Positions 6,951 through 17,113 of a DNA stretch of 64,000 bases are shown here, piece by piece. The number at the start of each line of letters is the position of its first letter. Positions within the stretch are counted from its first letter, which is position 1. The notes under the pieces are model-generated. The model was given only the letters and a program-made list of their open reading frames with translations, ran no database searches and was not told the DNA's origin. Position numbers and translations under genes: made by a program. Source of the stretch: Ruania zhangjianzhongii (GTDB lineage Bacteria; Actinomycetota; Actinomycetes; Actinomycetales; Beutenbergiaceae); NCBI RefSeq assembly GCF_008000995.1, contig NZ_CP042828.1, forward strand, positions 2,284,882 through 2,348,881, given 5' to 3'.

Positions 6951-8285
6951 ATGGACAAGCAGCAGGAGTACGTACTGCGAGCCATCGAGGAACGCGACGT
7001 GCGGTTCATCCGGCTGTGGTTCACCGATGTGCTCGGGGTGCTGAAGTCGGTGGCGATCGCCCCGGCCGAGCTCGAGGGCGCGTTCACCGAGGGCATCGGC
7101 TTCGATGGGTCCTCGATCGAGGGGCTGTCCCGGGTGAGCGAGGCGGACATGATCGCCCAGCCCGACCCGAGCACCTTCCAGATCCTGCCCTGGCGCGGCG
7201 GCCACCACGGCACCGCCCGGATGTTCTGCGACATCCTCACCCCGGACGGGCAGCCGGCCGCAGCCGACCCACGAAACGTGCTCAAGCGCGCGCTGGCCAA
7301 GGCGGCCGACGCCGGATTCACCTTCTACACCCACCCCGAGGTGGAGTTCTACCTGTTCCAGGCGCTGGAGTCCGAGACCGACCCGCTGGTGCCGGTGGAC
7401 AACGCCGGCTACTTCGACCACGTCGCCCGCGGGCAGGGCCACGACTTCCGCCGGGCGGCGATCACGCTGCTGGAGTCGATGGGCATCTCGGTGGAGTTCT
7501 CCCACCACGAGGCCGGCCCGGGGCAGAACGAGATCGACCTGCGCTACGCCGACGCGCTGAGCACTGCGGACAACATCATGACCTTCCGCTCGGTGGTCAA
7601 GGAGGTGTCCATCCAGCAGGGTTTCACCGCCTCCTTCCTGCCCAAACCGCTCGCCGGGCAGCCGGGGTCGGGGATGCACACCCATCTGTCCCTGTTCGAG
7701 GGGGACACCAACGCCTTCCACGAGCCTGGCGCCCGCTACCAGCTCTCCTCCACCGCGCGTGCCTTCATGGCCGGGCTGCTCGTGCACGGCGCGGAGATCA
7801 CCGCCGTCACCAATCAGTTCGTGAACTCCTACAAGCGGCTCTGGGGCGGGCAGGAGGCCCCGAACTACCTGTGCTGGGGGCACAACAACCGGTCCGCACT
7901 GGTGCGGGTGCCGATGTACAAACCCACCAAGGGCCAGTCGGTGCGGGTGGAGTACCGCGCGCTGGACGCCTCGGCGAACCCCTACCTGGCGTTGGCGGTG
8001 CTGCTCCGGGCCGGGCTGAAGGGAATCGAGGAGGGTTACGAGCTCCCCGAGGAGGCCGAGGACAACGTCTGGGAGCTTTCGGACAACGAACGCCGCGCGC
8101 TGGGCATCGACCCGCTGCCCGGCAGCCTGGACCAGGCGGTGGGCCTGATGGAGGACTCCGAACTGGTCGCCGACACCCTCGGTGAGCAGGTCTTCTCCCA
8201 TTTTCTGGCGAACAAGCGGCAGGAGTGGCACGACTACCGGGCGCAGGTCACCGGCTACGAGCTGTCCCGCCTCACCCTGATCTGA
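6951..8285 (+). CDS. glnA: Glutamine synthetase, GlnA2-like
   Basis: Type I glutamine synthetase fold: N-terminal beta-Grasp with GIGFDGSSIEG, then EVEFYLF (metal Glu), the GSGMHTHLS catalytic segment and NRSALVRVP. 444 residues. The C-terminal region that in classic GlnA contains the adenylylated Tyr (NLYDLP type) reads DNVWELSDNERRALG, so the modifiable Tyr is absent. This is as in the mycobacterial GlnA2 subgroup, some members of which act on polyamines or play minor roles. Start at the ATG after AGGAGCAGCGT. glnE starts 11 nt downstream, the conserved glnA2-glnE order of actinobacteria, so the two are probably co-transcribed. Confidence 0.92.
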   Translation: MDKQQEYVLRAIEERDVRFIRLWFTDVLGVLKSVAIAPAELEGAFTEGIGFDGSSIEGLSRVSEADMIAQPDPSTFQILPWRGGHHGTARMFCDILTPDGQPAAADPRNVLKRALAKAADAGFTFYTHPEVEFYLFQALESETDPLVPVDNAGYFDHVARGQGHDFRRAAITLLESMGISVEFSHHEAGPGQNEIDLRYADALSTADNIMTFRSVVKEVSIQQGFTASFLPKPLAGQPGSGMHTHLSLFEGDTNAFHEPGARYQLSSTARAFMAGLLVHGAEITAVTNQFVNSYKRLWGGQEAPNYLCWGHNNRSALVRVPMYKPTKGQSVRVEYRALDASANPYLALAVLLRAGLKGIEEGYELPEEAEDNVWELSDNERRALGIDPLPGSLDQAVGLMEDSELVADTLGEQVFSHFLANKRQEWHDYRAQVTGYELSRLTLI

Positions 8286-8295
8286 GCGGGCACTG

Positions 8296-11200
8296 GTGCG
8301 ACCGCAGAGCCTGACCGCAGCGCTGGCCCGGGCGGGGTTCACCGACACCGCCCGTTCCGCCGACCTGCTCACCGAACCCGCACTGGCCGCCCTGCTCGAC
8401 CCGGCCGATGTCACCGCCCTGATCGGGGCGTTGGGCAAGGTCGCCGACCCGGATCGGGCGCTGCTCGCCCTGGTCCGCCTGGCCGAGACCGAGGCAGACC
8501 TGAGCGTTCTCACCGGCGACGGCGCAGCATCCGGGGGCCAGTCCAGCCCGCCGGGCACGGGAGCTGGGCTGGGGCGGCTGCTCGCCGTACTCGGTGGGTC
8601 CTCGTTCTGGGCGGACTACCTGGTGGCGCACCCGGCTCAGGTGGCCGTCGTGCTCACCGGTGCTGTGGCGCTACCGGGCGCCGCCGAGTCGGACGCGACC
8701 CAGGTGCGGGCCGAGCTACTGCGCGCCGTGGGGGCCGACCCGGCCGCGCAGCTGCCGGTGGCCGCGGTTCGAGCCGCTGACGGCGGAGTGGACGATCTGC
8801 GCCGCGCCTACCGTCACCTGCTCCTCGGTATCGCCGCCGAGGACCTGTCCGCACCGGACCCGGTCGCGCTGCTGCCCCGCGTGGGTGCTGCACTGGCGAA
8901 CCTGGCCGCCGCTGCACTGGACGGCGCGCTCGCGCTCGCCCGCGCCGAGCTCAGCGACCACGGCGCCGGGGTGCGCCTGGCCGTGCTCGGGATGGGCAAG
9001 ACCGGTGGCATGGAGCTGAACTACATCTCCGACGTCGATGTGGTCTACGTGGCTGAACCGGTCGGCAACACCCCGGAGGACGAGGCGTTGCCGGTTGCCA
9101 CCAAGCTGGCCGCCACACTGGCCCGGATGTGCTCGATGCCGTCCCGGGAGGCGCCACTGTGGGAGGTGGACGCAGCGCTGCGCCCGGAGGGGAAGAATGG
9201 GCCCCTGGTGCGCACTCTGGACTCGCACCTGGCCTACTACCGGCGCTGGGCGAAGACCTGGGAGTTCCAGGCGCTGCTCAAAGCCCGGCACGTGGCCGGG
9301 GATGCCCCGCTGAGCCAGGCGTATCTGGACGCCCTGCGCCCCATGGTGTGGACCGCCGTCGAGCGGGAGCACTTCGTGGAGGACTCCCAGGCGATGCGCC
9401 GCCGGGTGGAGGAGCATGTGCCACCGGTGGAGGCGGACCGGCAGATCAAGCTCGGCCGTGGGGGCTTGCGGGATGTGGAGTTCACCGTGCAGCTGCTGCA
9501 GCTCGTGCACGGGCGGGTGGACGAGGGCATCCGGGCCGCGAACACATTGGCAGCACTGGAGGCGTTGTCCGCTACCGGCTACGTGGGCCGGGACCACGCC
9601 GATCAGCTCGCCGGATGCTACCGGTTCCTCCGGGTGCTGGAGCATCGGGTGCAGCTGATGCGGATGCGGCGCACCCACCTGCTGCCCACCGATGAGCAAG
9701 AGCTGAACGTGCTGGCGCGGGCGGCCCGGATCGAGGGAGGTGACGCCAAGGCGCTGCTGGCGAAGTGGCGCTCGGTCCGCCGGCAGGTACGCAGCCTGCA
9801 CGAGGACCTGTTCTACCGCCCACTGCTGCCGCAGGTGGCTCGGCTGTCCGCCGACGATGTCAGCCTGGACCCCGAGCGTGCCCGGGAGCGGCTGCGCGGA
9901 ATCGGCTACCGGGACCCGGCCGGTGCCATCCGACACATCAACTCCCTCACCGAAGGGGTGTCCCGGCGCGCCGCGATCCAGCGCCAGCTGCTCCCGGTGA
10001 TGCTCGGCTGGTTCGCCGAGGGCCCGGATCCGGACGGGGCGCTACTGGCGTTCCGGAAGATCTCCGACTCCCTCGGCGCCACCCACTGGTACTTGAAGCT
10101 GCTCCGTGATTCTGGTGCCGCCGCCGAGCGTCTGGCACACATCCTCTCTGCCAGCGCCTACGCGGCCGAACGGATCGCCGGCCTCACCGAGGCGGTCACC
10201 TGGTTGGACGAGGACGCCGACCTCGTGCCGCGCTCCCGGGAGGCGCTCGAGGCGAACATGACAGCCATGCTCGCGCGCCGCAAGGACACCGGTCAGCCAG
10301 AGCTTGCCGTGCGGTTCATCCGGCGCCGCGAACTGACCCGGGCGGCGATCTCCGACGTGCTCACCGAGGTGCCGGCGGCCACTTGCGCGGCGATCATCAC
10401 CCCGGCCGCCGAGCTCGCCCTGGTGGGGGCACTCGGGATCGCCCGGCGGTCGGCGACGGCGAAGCTTGCCTTGGCGCAGGAACCGTCCCGGTTCCTCGTG
10501 GTCGCGATGGGGCGCCTGGGTGGGGCGGAGATCTCCTATGCCTCGGATGCGGACGTGATGTTCGTGCACGATCCGCTGCCCGGGACCGGCGCCGACATCG
10601 CGCAGAAGTGGGCGCTGGAGGTGGCCACCGCAGTGCCGGCGCTGCTCGGGTCCACCGGCAGCGAGCCGAAGCTGGCGGTGGACGCGGACCTGCGCCCCGA
10701 GGGCCGACAGGGGCCGATGGTGCGCACGCTCGCTTCCTACGCGGAGTACTACGCCCGGTGGGCGCAGGGCTGGGAGCGGCAGGCGTTGCTGCGGGCACGG
10801 GCGGTGGCCGGGGACACCGGCCTGGGGGAGGAGTTCACCGCGCTGATCGACCCGCTGCGCTATCCCGAGGGCGGGGTGGATCTGCACGAGCTGCGTGAGC
10901 TACGCCGGATCAAAGCGCGGGTGGGGTCCGAGCGGCTGCCGCGCGGGGTACCGGATACTCACCACCTCAAGCTCGGCAGTGGCGGACTGGCCGATGTGGA
11001 GTGGACCGCGCAGCTGCTGCAGCTCCAGCATGCGCACACCCACCCGGAGCTGCAGGTGACTGGGACGCTGGCCACGCTGGCGGCGGCCGCGGAGGCCGGG
11101 CTGATCGGCGCTGCGGATGCGGCCTCGCTCGCGCAGGCGTGGGAGCTGGCCACCCGGCTGCGGAACGCGAATGTGCTCGCCACCGGTCGGCTCACCGGAG

Positions 11201-11355
11201 CACGGATCGACCAGCTGCCGGCGGAGCGCTCCGCGCTGGTGCGGATCTCCCGGCTGCTCGGGTATCCGGCCGGGCATGCGGACGATCTGGAGCAGGACTG
11301 GATGCGCGCCGCCCGGCACGCCCGCAAGGTGATGGAGGACGTCTTCTACGGGTAG
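8296..11355 (+). CDS. glnE: Bifunctional glutamine synthetase adenylyltransferase/deadenylase
   Basis: 1019 residues with two tandem nucleotidyltransferase domains, which attach and remove AMP from GlnA in response to nitrogen status. The N-terminal (deadenylase) catalytic motif is LGMGKTGGMELNYISD-VDVVYV near residue 233; the C-terminal (adenylylase) motif is MGRLGGAEISYASDADVMF near residue 738. Each half is followed by a GLRDVEFTVQLLQL or GLADVEWTAQLLQL helical bundle motif, which shows the internal duplication clearly. GTG start. The neighbouring synthetase lacks the modifiable Tyr, so its target is presumably a glnA1 elsewhere in the genome. Confidence 0.95.
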   Translation: MRPQSLTAALARAGFTDTARSADLLTEPALAALLDPADVTALIGALGKVADPDRALLALVRLAETEADLSVLTGDGAASGGQSSPPGTGAGLGRLLAVLGGSSFWADYLVAHPAQVAVVLTGAVALPGAAESDATQVRAELLRAVGADPAAQLPVAAVRAADGGVDDLRRAYRHLLLGIAAEDLSAPDPVALLPRVGAALANLAAAALDGALALARAELSDHGAGVRLAVLGMGKTGGMELNYISDVDVVYVAEPVGNTPEDEALPVATKLAATLARMCSMPSREAPLWEVDAALRPEGKNGPLVRTLDSHLAYYRRWAKTWEFQALLKARHVAGDAPLSQAYLDALRPMVWTAVEREHFVEDSQAMRRRVEEHVPPVEADRQIKLGRGGLRDVEFTVQLLQLVHGRVDEGIRAANTLAALEALSATGYVGRDHADQLAGCYRFLRVLEHRVQLMRMRRTHLLPTDEQELNVLARAARIEGGDAKALLAKWRSVRRQVRSLHEDLFYRPLLPQVARLSADDVSLDPERARERLRGIGYRDPAGAIRHINSLTEGVSRRAAIQRQLLPVMLGWFAEGPDPDGALLAFRKISDSLGATHWYLKLLRDSGAAAERLAHILSASAYAAERIAGLTEAVTWLDEDADLVPRSREALEANMTAMLARRKDTGQPELAVRFIRRRELTRAAISDVLTEVPAATCAAIITPAAELALVGALGIARRSATAKLALAQEPSRFLVVAMGRLGGAEISYASDADVMFVHDPLPGTGADIAQKWALEVATAVPALLGSTGSEPKLAVDADLRPEGRQGPMVRTLASYAEYYARWAQGWERQALLRARAVAGDTGLGEEFTALIDPLRYPEGGVDLHELRELRRIKARVGSERLPRGVPDTHHLKLGSGGLADVEWTAQLLQLQHAHTHPELQVTGTLATLAAAAEAGLIGAADAASLAQAWELATRLRNANVLATGRLTGARIDQLPAERSALVRISRLLGYPAGHADDLEQDWMRAARHARKVMEDVFYG

Positions 11356-11397
11356 CCGCGCACGCCACCCACGTCACCCGCGCTGTGCCCACCGCGT

Positions 11398-11461
11398 CGG
11401 AGGCAACTTGCGGGGTCGGAGTGAGGCTCTACCTTGGTTCCGATCCCGCAAGGTACCTCCG
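11398..11461. repeat. 64-bp palindromic repeat, family 2, copy A
   Basis: 24-nt arms (left begins CGGAGGCAACTTGCGGG, right ends AAGGTACCTCCG) flank a 16-nt spacer. Its reverse complement aligns end to end with the 64-bp unit at 23168, including the spacer core CAAGGTAGA. It lies between glnE (ends 11355) and the convergent coxG (ends 11545), a terminator-type position. The remaining bases of this 189-nt gap show no gene. Confidence 0.75.
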
Positions 11462-11544
11462 ATGGAACGGGGCGAGCGCGAGCGCGGCGTGGGCGAGGGG
11501 GCGGGGACAGGAGCAGGGGCGCAGCGCGGGGCACCGGCGGCGGG

Positions 11545-12000
11545 TCAGACCTCGGCGCCGCCCGTCATCTTCTCCCGGATGCAGGCGAGGAACCTGTCCA
11601 GCATCTTGTTCGAGATGCTCTGGATCATGCCGCGGCCGAACTGGGCCGGTTTGCCACCGATGTCCATCTCGGTGACCACGTCCACAGCGGTGCCGTCCGC
11701 CACCTCGGTGAGCACCGCCGTCACCGTGGCTCCGGCGGTGCCGTTACCGCGGCGATCCTTGCCTGAGGCCTCGATCACGATCCGCCCGGCTGCCTCGTCG
11801 CGTTCGAGGAAGCGTCCGGTGCCGTTGTAGAGCAGCGAGATCGGTCCGAGCTTGACCTTGACCGCCCCGGTGAACTCGTCGCCGTCCACCTCCCCGATCG
11901 TGGCGCCCGGGAAGCACGGCACCACCTTCTCCAGGTCGTTGAACGTGTCCCAGGTGGTCGACATCGGTGCCGGCACCTCGAACTGGTGCTCCAGCCTCAC
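11545..12000 (-). CDS. coxG: CoxG-family carbon monoxide dehydrogenase accessory protein
   Basis: 151-residue SRPBCC/START-fold protein of the CoxG family (LEHQFEVPAPMSTTWDTFND, PCFPGATIGEVDG, KVKLGPISLLYNGTG). CoxG is linked to membrane attachment of CO dehydrogenase in Oligotropha. The start is the GTG preceded on the minus strand by AAGGAGC. It is the last gene of the cox operon, separated from coxM by a 39-bp tandem repeat tract. The frame runs upstream through that repeat, but the repeat-encoded GGPERASG-type peptide is unlikely to belong to the protein. Confidence 0.88.
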   Translation of the reverse strand: MRLEHQFEVPAPMSTTWDTFNDLEKVVPCFPGATIGEVDGDEFTGAVKVKLGPISLLYNGTGRFLERDEAAGRIVIEASGKDRRGNGTAGATVTAVLTEVADGTAVDVVTEMDIGGKPAQFGRGMIQSISNKMLDRFLACIREKMTGGAEV

Positions 12001-12041
12001 ATCTGCTCCTTTCGCTGCTGCGGGCCCACCACTCGGCCGTT

Positions 12042-12129
12042 CCGGCCCGCCACTCGCGCTTACCGATCCACTCGCTCTTTCCGGCCCGCCACTCGCGCTT
12101 ACGGATCCACTCGCTCTTTCCGGCCCGCC
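12042..12129. repeat. 39-bp tandem repeat between coxM and coxG
   Basis: Two near-identical 39-bp units starting at 12042 and 12081 (CCGGCCCGCCACTCGCGCTT at the start of each), plus the first 10 bases of a third at 12120. The units differ at one or two positions. They sit in the coxM-coxG intergenic space and may affect mRNA structure or simply be a minisatellite. Confidence 0.8.
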
Positions 12130-12136
12130 CCGCGGC

Positions 12137-12994
12137 TCAGCTGCCACCGATCGCGGTGAGCACCGCCCGCCGGGTGAGCACGGTGGCCAGGTGCCGCCGG
12201 TAGGTGGCATCACCGTTGAGGTCGTCAGTGGGATTGGTGCCCTCGGCGGCGCTGGCACAGGCTGCTGCCACGGCCTCCTCGGTGACGGAGCCGCCGGCCA
12301 GTGCCTGCTCCACGGACGAGGCCCGCACCGGCACAGTGTCCATGTTTCCCAGGGCGACTCTGGCCTCGGCGATGGAACCACCGTCGAGGCGCACCATCGC
12401 CGCGACCGAGACGATCGGCCACTGCTGGGCCACCCGGGTGAACTTCTCGTATCCGACGCCCCAGCCGTCATAGGTGGGCACCCGAATCGAGGTGAGGATC
12501 TCGTCCTCCTCGACCACCGTGGTGAAGAAGTCCACGAAGAACTCCGCTGCCGGCACGGTTCGCTCACCGCTGGCCCCGACCACGGTCATCTCGGCCTCCA
12601 GAGCGGAGAGCGTGGCGGGCATATCGCTGGCGGGGTCGGCATGGACCACCGCGCCACCGATGGTGCCCCGGTGTCGCACCTGGGGGTCGGCGATCTCACC
12701 GGCGGCCCGGGCCAACAGCGGTGCGTGGGAGGCGATCACCGGATCACCGGCGACGTCGGCATGCCGGGTCATCGCCCCGATCACGATCGACCCACCGTCG
12801 AGTCGCACCCCGCGCAGCTCATCGATCTTCGCGAGCGAGACCACCAGCTCCGGGTCGGCCATCCGCAGCTTCAGCACCGGCAGCAGAGACTGCCCGCCGG
12901 CGAGAATCTTCACATCCATCGTGTCGTCGGCCAGCAGCGACAGCGCCTCGGCCACCGTGGCCGGTGCCTTGAAGTCGAACGAGCTCGGAATCAT
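12137..12994 (-). CDS. coxM: CO dehydrogenase-type FAD-binding medium subunit
   Basis: 285-residue flavoprotein subunit of the molybdenum hydroxylase family; passes electrons from the 2Fe-2S clusters to FAD. FAD-binding motifs KILAGGQSLLPVLKLR (near residue 30) and RHRGTIGGAVVHADPASD (near residue 105) are intact. The C-terminal CO_deh_flav_C region is present. Strong ribosome binding site AAGGAGGAACG before the ATG. The ATG overlaps the coxL stop by 4 nt, so L and M are coupled. Part of the S-L-M core on the minus strand. Confidence 0.93.
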   Translation of the reverse strand: MIPSSFDFKAPATVAEALSLLADDTMDVKILAGGQSLLPVLKLRMADPELVVSLAKIDELRGVRLDGGSIVIGAMTRHADVAGDPVIASHAPLLARAAGEIADPQVRHRGTIGGAVVHADPASDMPATLSALEAEMTVVGASGERTVPAAEFFVDFFTTVVEEDEILTSIRVPTYDGWGVGYEKFTRVAQQWPIVSVAAMVRLDGGSIAEARVALGNMDTVPVRASSVEQALAGGSVTEEAVAAACASAAEGTNPTDDLNGDATYRRHLATVLTRRAVLTAIGGS

Positions 12995-15429
12995 CGTTCC
13001 TCCTTCCGCCCACCGCTGGTATCGCCGCCGGCGCTCGTACGCGGCGGGCCACTTTCGGTACCTGATCCGGCGGCCTGGATGGCGTGCCACACCCGGGACG
13101 GTGAGCACGGCATCTCCACCTCGGTCACGCCGAGGTGGCGGAGTGCATCGAGCACCCCGTTCACGATCGCCGGTGTGGAGGCGATCGTGCCCGCCTCGCC
13201 GACGCCTTTGACGCCGAGGGCGTTCGTGGTCGACGGCGTGACGGTCCGGTCGGTGATGAACTCCGGCAGGTCGGGCGCCGAGGGGACCAGATACTCGGTG
13301 AACGAACCGGTCAGCAGGGTGCCGGCGTCGTCGTAGACCGCTTCCTCGTACAGCGCCTGGGCGATCCCCTGGGCGAGACCGCCGTGCACCTGCCCCTCCA
13401 CGATCAGTGGGTTGACCACGTTCCCGATGTCGTCCACGCACACGTACTTGCGGATGCTCACCTGCCCGGTCTCGGTGTCCACCTCCATCGCTGCCAGGTG
13501 GGTGCCGTGCGGGAAGGAGAAGTTCTCCGGATCGAAGGTGGCATCGGAGTCCAGGTTGGGTTCGAACCCGTCCGGGAGGTCGTGGGCTGCGAACACTGCC
13601 AGGGCGACGTCCCCGAAGGCGACGCTCTGGTCGGTGCCGCGGACGCTGAACGTGCCCGCGGTGAACTCGATGTCATCGGTGGCGGCCTCCAGCATGTGCG
13701 CGGCGACCACCTTCGCCTTCTCGATCACCTTGTCCGCGGCGGCCACCACCGCCATCCCGCCCACGGCCAGCGACCGGGAGCCGTAGGTGTCCAGGCCGCG
13801 CTGGGAGATCTGCGTATCGCCATGCAGCACCTCGACGTCCTCGAACGCCACCCCGAGCCGGTCGGCCACGATCTGGCTCCAACTGGTCACGTGCCCCTGC
13901 CCGTGCGGGCTGACACCGGTGACCACCTCGACCTTCCCGGTCGGCAGTACCCGCACCTGGGCGTGCTCCCACCCGCCGGCGGCGTAGCGCAGCGCCCCGA
14001 GGATCCGGGACGGGGCCAGACCGCACATCTCGGTGAACGTGGAGACCCCGATGCCGAGCTGGACCGGATCACCGGACTCCCGGCGCCGGGCCTGTTCGGC
14101 GCGCAGCTCGTCGTAGCCGAACAGCTCGAGAGCCTTCTCGGTGGCGGCCTCGTAGTTGCCGGAGTCGTACTCCATCGTGGAGATCGTCTGGAACGGGAAC
14201 TCCTCGTGCTTGATCCAGTTCTTCTCCCGGATCTCGATCGGATCCATGCCCAGCTCGGTGGCCAGCTCGTCCATCATCCGCTCGATCGCGAACGTGGCCT
14301 CGGGCCGGCCGGCGCCGCGGTAGGCATCGGTCCAGACCTGGTTGGTGAACACGTTGGTGCACTCGAACCGGTAGGCGGGGAACTTGTAGATCCCGTTGAA
14401 CATGAACGCCCCGAGGATCGGGATGCCCGAGGTGATCAGGCCCAGGTAGGCGCCCATGTTTGCCACCAGGTGCACATCCAGGCCGGTCACCGTGCCGTCC
14501 CGGTTCGCCGAGATGCGCATCGTCTGGATCTGGTCCCGCCCGTGGTGGGCGCCGATCATCGACTCCGACCGGGTCTCGGTGTACTTCACCGGCTTACCGG
14601 TGCGCTGCGCGGCGAGCAGGGTGATCACCTCTTCCGGGGTCACCTGCAGCTTCCCGCCGAATCCGCCGCCCACATCCGGGGCGATCACCCGCAGCTTCGA
14701 CTCCGGGATGCCGAGGGTGAGGGCGAGCATCACCCGCAGGATGTGCGGGATCTGCGTGGCCGACCACATCGTGATCTGCTCCCCGGTCGGATCCACCACC
14801 GTCGAACGTGGTTCCATGAACGCCGGGATCAGCCGCTGCTGCCGGAAGGTTCGTTCGACCACGATCTCGGAGCCGGCGATCGCCTCCTTGATGTTTCCGC
14901 CGGTACCAGCCTCGGCAGAGTCGAACACCCACGTCGCGGAGTGGTTCGTGCCCAGGTCCGGGTAGATCAGCTCCTCGTCTCGGGCCGCTGTGGCCAGGTC
15001 CACCACCGGGGTCAGCGTCTCGTAGTCGACGTCCACCAGCTCCGCGGCATCGCGGGCGGCGGCGGGGGAGCGGGCGATCACCGCGGCGACGATCTCGCCG
15101 GCGAAGTTCACCATCTCCTCGGCCATCGCCGGGTGCGGTGGGGCCTTCTGCTCCTCGGTGATCGGCCAGGCGTTCGGCATCGATCCCTGCTCGGCGGCCA
15201 GATCGGCACCGGTGAGGACTTTCACCACACCGGGGGCGCTGCGCGCGGCGGAGGCGTCGATCCCGGTGATCCGGGCGCGGGCGACCGGACTGCGCACCAT
15301 GCTCATGTGCAACATGCCAGGCAGGACGATGTTGTCGGTGTACCGGCTGCGGCCGGTGATCAGCCGGGCGTCCTCCTTGCGGGGGCGGGCGCGCCCGATC
15401 TCCGGGGCGCGCTCCTCGGTGGCGGTCAT
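12991..15429 (-). CDS. coxL: Aerobic CO dehydrogenase-type large subunit, form II
   Basis: 812-residue molybdopterin subunit of the xanthine oxidase family. Residues 369-375 read AYRGAGR, the signature of form II (BMS) CoxL; form I enzymes have AYx[14 protein letters not shown] near the C-terminus holds the catalytic Glu. Form II enzymes are widespread but CO oxidation by them is not generally proven, so the true substrate may be another small carbonyl or N-heterocycle. Coupled to coxS upstream and coxM downstream by 4-nt overlaps. The nearby coxD/E/F/G-type maturation genes support a true Cox-type enzyme. Confidence 0.92.
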   Translation of the reverse strand: MTATEERAPEIGRARPRKEDARLITGRSRYTDNIVLPGMLHMSMVRSPVARARITGIDASAARSAPGVVKVLTGADLAAEQGSMPNAWPITEEQKAPPHPAMAEEMVNFAGEIVAAVIARSPAAARDAAELVDVDYETLTPVVDLATAARDEELIYPDLGTNHSATWVFDSAEAGTGGNIKEAIAGSEIVVERTFRQQRLIPAFMEPRSTVVDPTGEQITMWSATQIPHILRVMLALTLGIPESKLRVIAPDVGGGFGGKLQVTPEEVITLLAAQRTGKPVKYTETRSESMIGAHHGRDQIQTMRISANRDGTVTGLDVHLVANMGAYLGLITSGIPILGAFMFNGIYKFPAYRFECTNVFTNQVWTDAYRGAGRPEATFAIERMMDELATELGMDPIEIREKNWIKHEEFPFQTISTMEYDSGNYEAATEKALELFGYDELRAEQARRRESGDPVQLGIGVSTFTEMCGLAPSRILGALRYAAGGWEHAQVRVLPTGKVEVVTGVSPHGQGHVTSWSQIVADRLGVAFEDVEVLHGDTQISQRGLDTYGSRSLAVGGMAVVAAADKVIEKAKVVAAHMLEAATDDIEFTAGTFSVRGTDQSVAFGDVALAVFAAHDLPDGFEPNLDSDATFDPENFSFPHGTHLAAMEVDTETGQVSIRKYVCVDDIGNVVNPLIVEGQVHGGLAQGIAQALYEEAVYDDAGTLLTGSFTEYLVPSAPDLPEFITDRTVTPSTTNALGVKGVGEAGTIASTPAIVNGVLDALRHLGVTEVEMPCSPSRVWHAIQAAGSGTESGPPRTSAGGDTSGGRKEER

Positions 15430-15902
15430 CGGGCCACCTCCTCCCCAGCAGCCTGCTGCACGGCGGCGACGATGTTCTGGTAGCCGGTGCACCGGCACAA
15501 GTTGCCTTCCAGGCCGTCCCGGACTTCCTCGTCGGTGGGCCGGGGGTTCTCGGTCAGCAGGGACGCGGCCTGCATGATCATTCCGGAGGTGCAGAACCCG
15601 CACTGCAGGGCGTGGCAGTCGTTGAACGCCTTCTGCAGGGGGTGCAGCTCACCATCGTCGGCCAGTCCCTCGATGGTGGTGACCTGTTGCCCGTCGGCCT
15701 CCACGGCGAGCATCGTGCAGGATTTGATGCTCTGCCCGTCCACCAGCACTGTGCAGGCACCGCAGTTGGTGGTGTCACAGCCGATGACGGTGCCGGTCTT
15801 ACCGAGCACCTCGCGCAGGTACTGCACGAGCAAGAGCCGTGGCTCGACGTCGTCGGTGTATTCGACCCCGTCGACGGTGAGCGTGATCGTGTGCGACGTC
15901 AT
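15426..15902 (-). CDS. coxS: CO dehydrogenase-type 2Fe-2S small subunit
   Basis: 158 residues with both [2Fe-2S] sites of the molybdenum hydroxylase small subunit: the plant-ferredoxin-type cluster in [17 protein letters not shown] with a fourth Cys in KSC, and the C-terminal CGFCTSGM ... [11 protein letters not shown] cluster. All eight Cys are present. ATG preceded by AAGGAGC. First of the structural genes S-L-M, which overlap by 4 nt each. A TAGAGT hexamer at 15947-15942 could be its -10, though no clear -35 is visible. Confidence 0.95.
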   Translation of the reverse strand: MTSHTITLTVDGVEYTDDVEPRLLLVQYLREVLGKTGTVIGCDTTNCGACTVLVDGQSIKSCTMLAVEADGQQVTTIEGLADDGELHPLQKAFNDCHALQCGFCTSGMIMQAASLLTENPRPTDEEVRDGLEGNLCRCTGYQNIVAAVQQAAGEEVAR

Positions 15903-15984
15903 CTGTTGCTCCTTCGCGCTGCGACATCTCAGATGGTGGGCACTCTACCGACGAATGTGACCTAGCGCACAGGAATGGGTCGAG

Positions 15985-17113
15985 CTAGCCGACCAGGTCG
16001 TCGTGGTGGATCCGGCCGGACACCTCACGCAGCGAGGACCGGCCGCCGCCCCACTGCACCGCGATGATCTCTGCGGCGATCGAGACCGCGGTCTCCTCCG
16101 GTGTGCGCGCCCCCAGGTCAAGCCCGATCGGGCTGTGCAGCCGGTCCAGCAGTTCCTCGCTCAGCCCCGCCTCGCGCAGCCGGCGCTGCCGGTCGGAGTG
16201 GGTCAGCCGGGAGCCCATCGCCCCGATATAGGCCACGTCTAGTCCGAGTGCCACCTGCAGCGCCGGCACATCGAACTTCGGGTCGTGGGTGAGCACGGCG
16301 ATCACGGTCCGCCGGTCCACCCGGCCGGCGTCGACCTCCGCCTGCAGGTACCGGTGCGGCCAGTCCACCACCACTTCGTCGGCGTCCGGGAACCGGGCCG
16401 GGGTGGCGAACACCCCGCGGGCGTCACAGACGGTCACCCGGTAGCCGAGCATGGCTCCCTGCCGGGCCAGAGCGGCGGCGAAGTCGATCGCGCCGAACAC
16501 CAGCATCCGGGGCGGTGGCGCGAAGGAGGACACGAACACCCGCATCCCGTCCTCCATCCGCTGCCCGTCCGGGCCGTAGGTGAGCATCCTGTTCCGGCCG
16601 GTGGCGAGCAGGCCGCGGGCATCATCGGTGACGGCCTGGTCGGTGCGCTGCGAGCCGAGGGTGCCGGCGGTGCGATCGGCGAACACCACCAGGTGCCGGC
16701 CCACCCGGGGCCGGATCGTCATGTTCGGCCACGACCGCCAGGGCCACCGGGGTGCCGGCCTCGATCGCGTCGGCCACCTCGCCGAGCTCGGGAAACGACT
16801 GCTGCGAGACCGGTTCGACGAACACATCGATGATTCCGCCACAGGTCAGTCCCACGGCGAACGCCTGGTCGTCGGAGAAGCCGTACCGGTGCAGCTCCGC
16901 CTGCCCGCTCGCCAGCACCCGGCGGGCCGTCTCGTACACGTCCCCCTCCACGCATCCGCCGGAGACCGAGCCGCTCACCGTCCCGTCGGCGTCCACCACC
17001 ATGGCGGCACCGGGCAGCCGCGGCGCGGACTGGAACGCACCCACCACGGTGCCGAGCCCCACCGTGCCGCCGGCCCGCCAGGCCGGTACCAGGTCGCCGA
17101 GCACATCACGCAT
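15985..17113 (-). pseudogene. XdhC/CoxF-family maturation protein, split by a frameshift
   Basis: XdhC/CoxF proteins load sulfurated molybdenum cofactor into xanthine-dehydrogenase-type enzymes. The N-terminal half is read from the ATG at 17113 (VGLGTVVGAFQSAPRLPGAA, then GSVSGGCVEGDVYE) to about 16706. The C-terminal half (VGRHLVVFADRTAGTLGS, MLVFGAIDFAAALARQG, YIGAMGSR) continues in another frame to 15985. Removing one G from the GGG at 16704-16706 (CCC on the plus strand) restores DPAPVGRHLVVF and one open gene of about 375 residues. Either a genuine recent mutation or an assembly error. The start overlaps coxE by 8 nt and has a GGAGG site. Confidence 0.85.

Noticed and set aside
11545..12567. 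Longer reading of coxG starting inside coxM, adding a GGPERASGSVSAS repeat region
   Set aside because: The extra part is antisense-like text from another frame of coxM plus the 39-bp tandem repeat. CoxG homology starts at the GTG with a good ribosome binding site.
13135..15483. 782-codon open frame on the plus strand opposite the CO-dehydrogenase large subunit
   Set aside because: It is antisense to a gene with intact motifs; long antisense frames are expected from the third-position GC bias. The translated text has no recognisable domain and is rich in Arg, Gly, His and Val.
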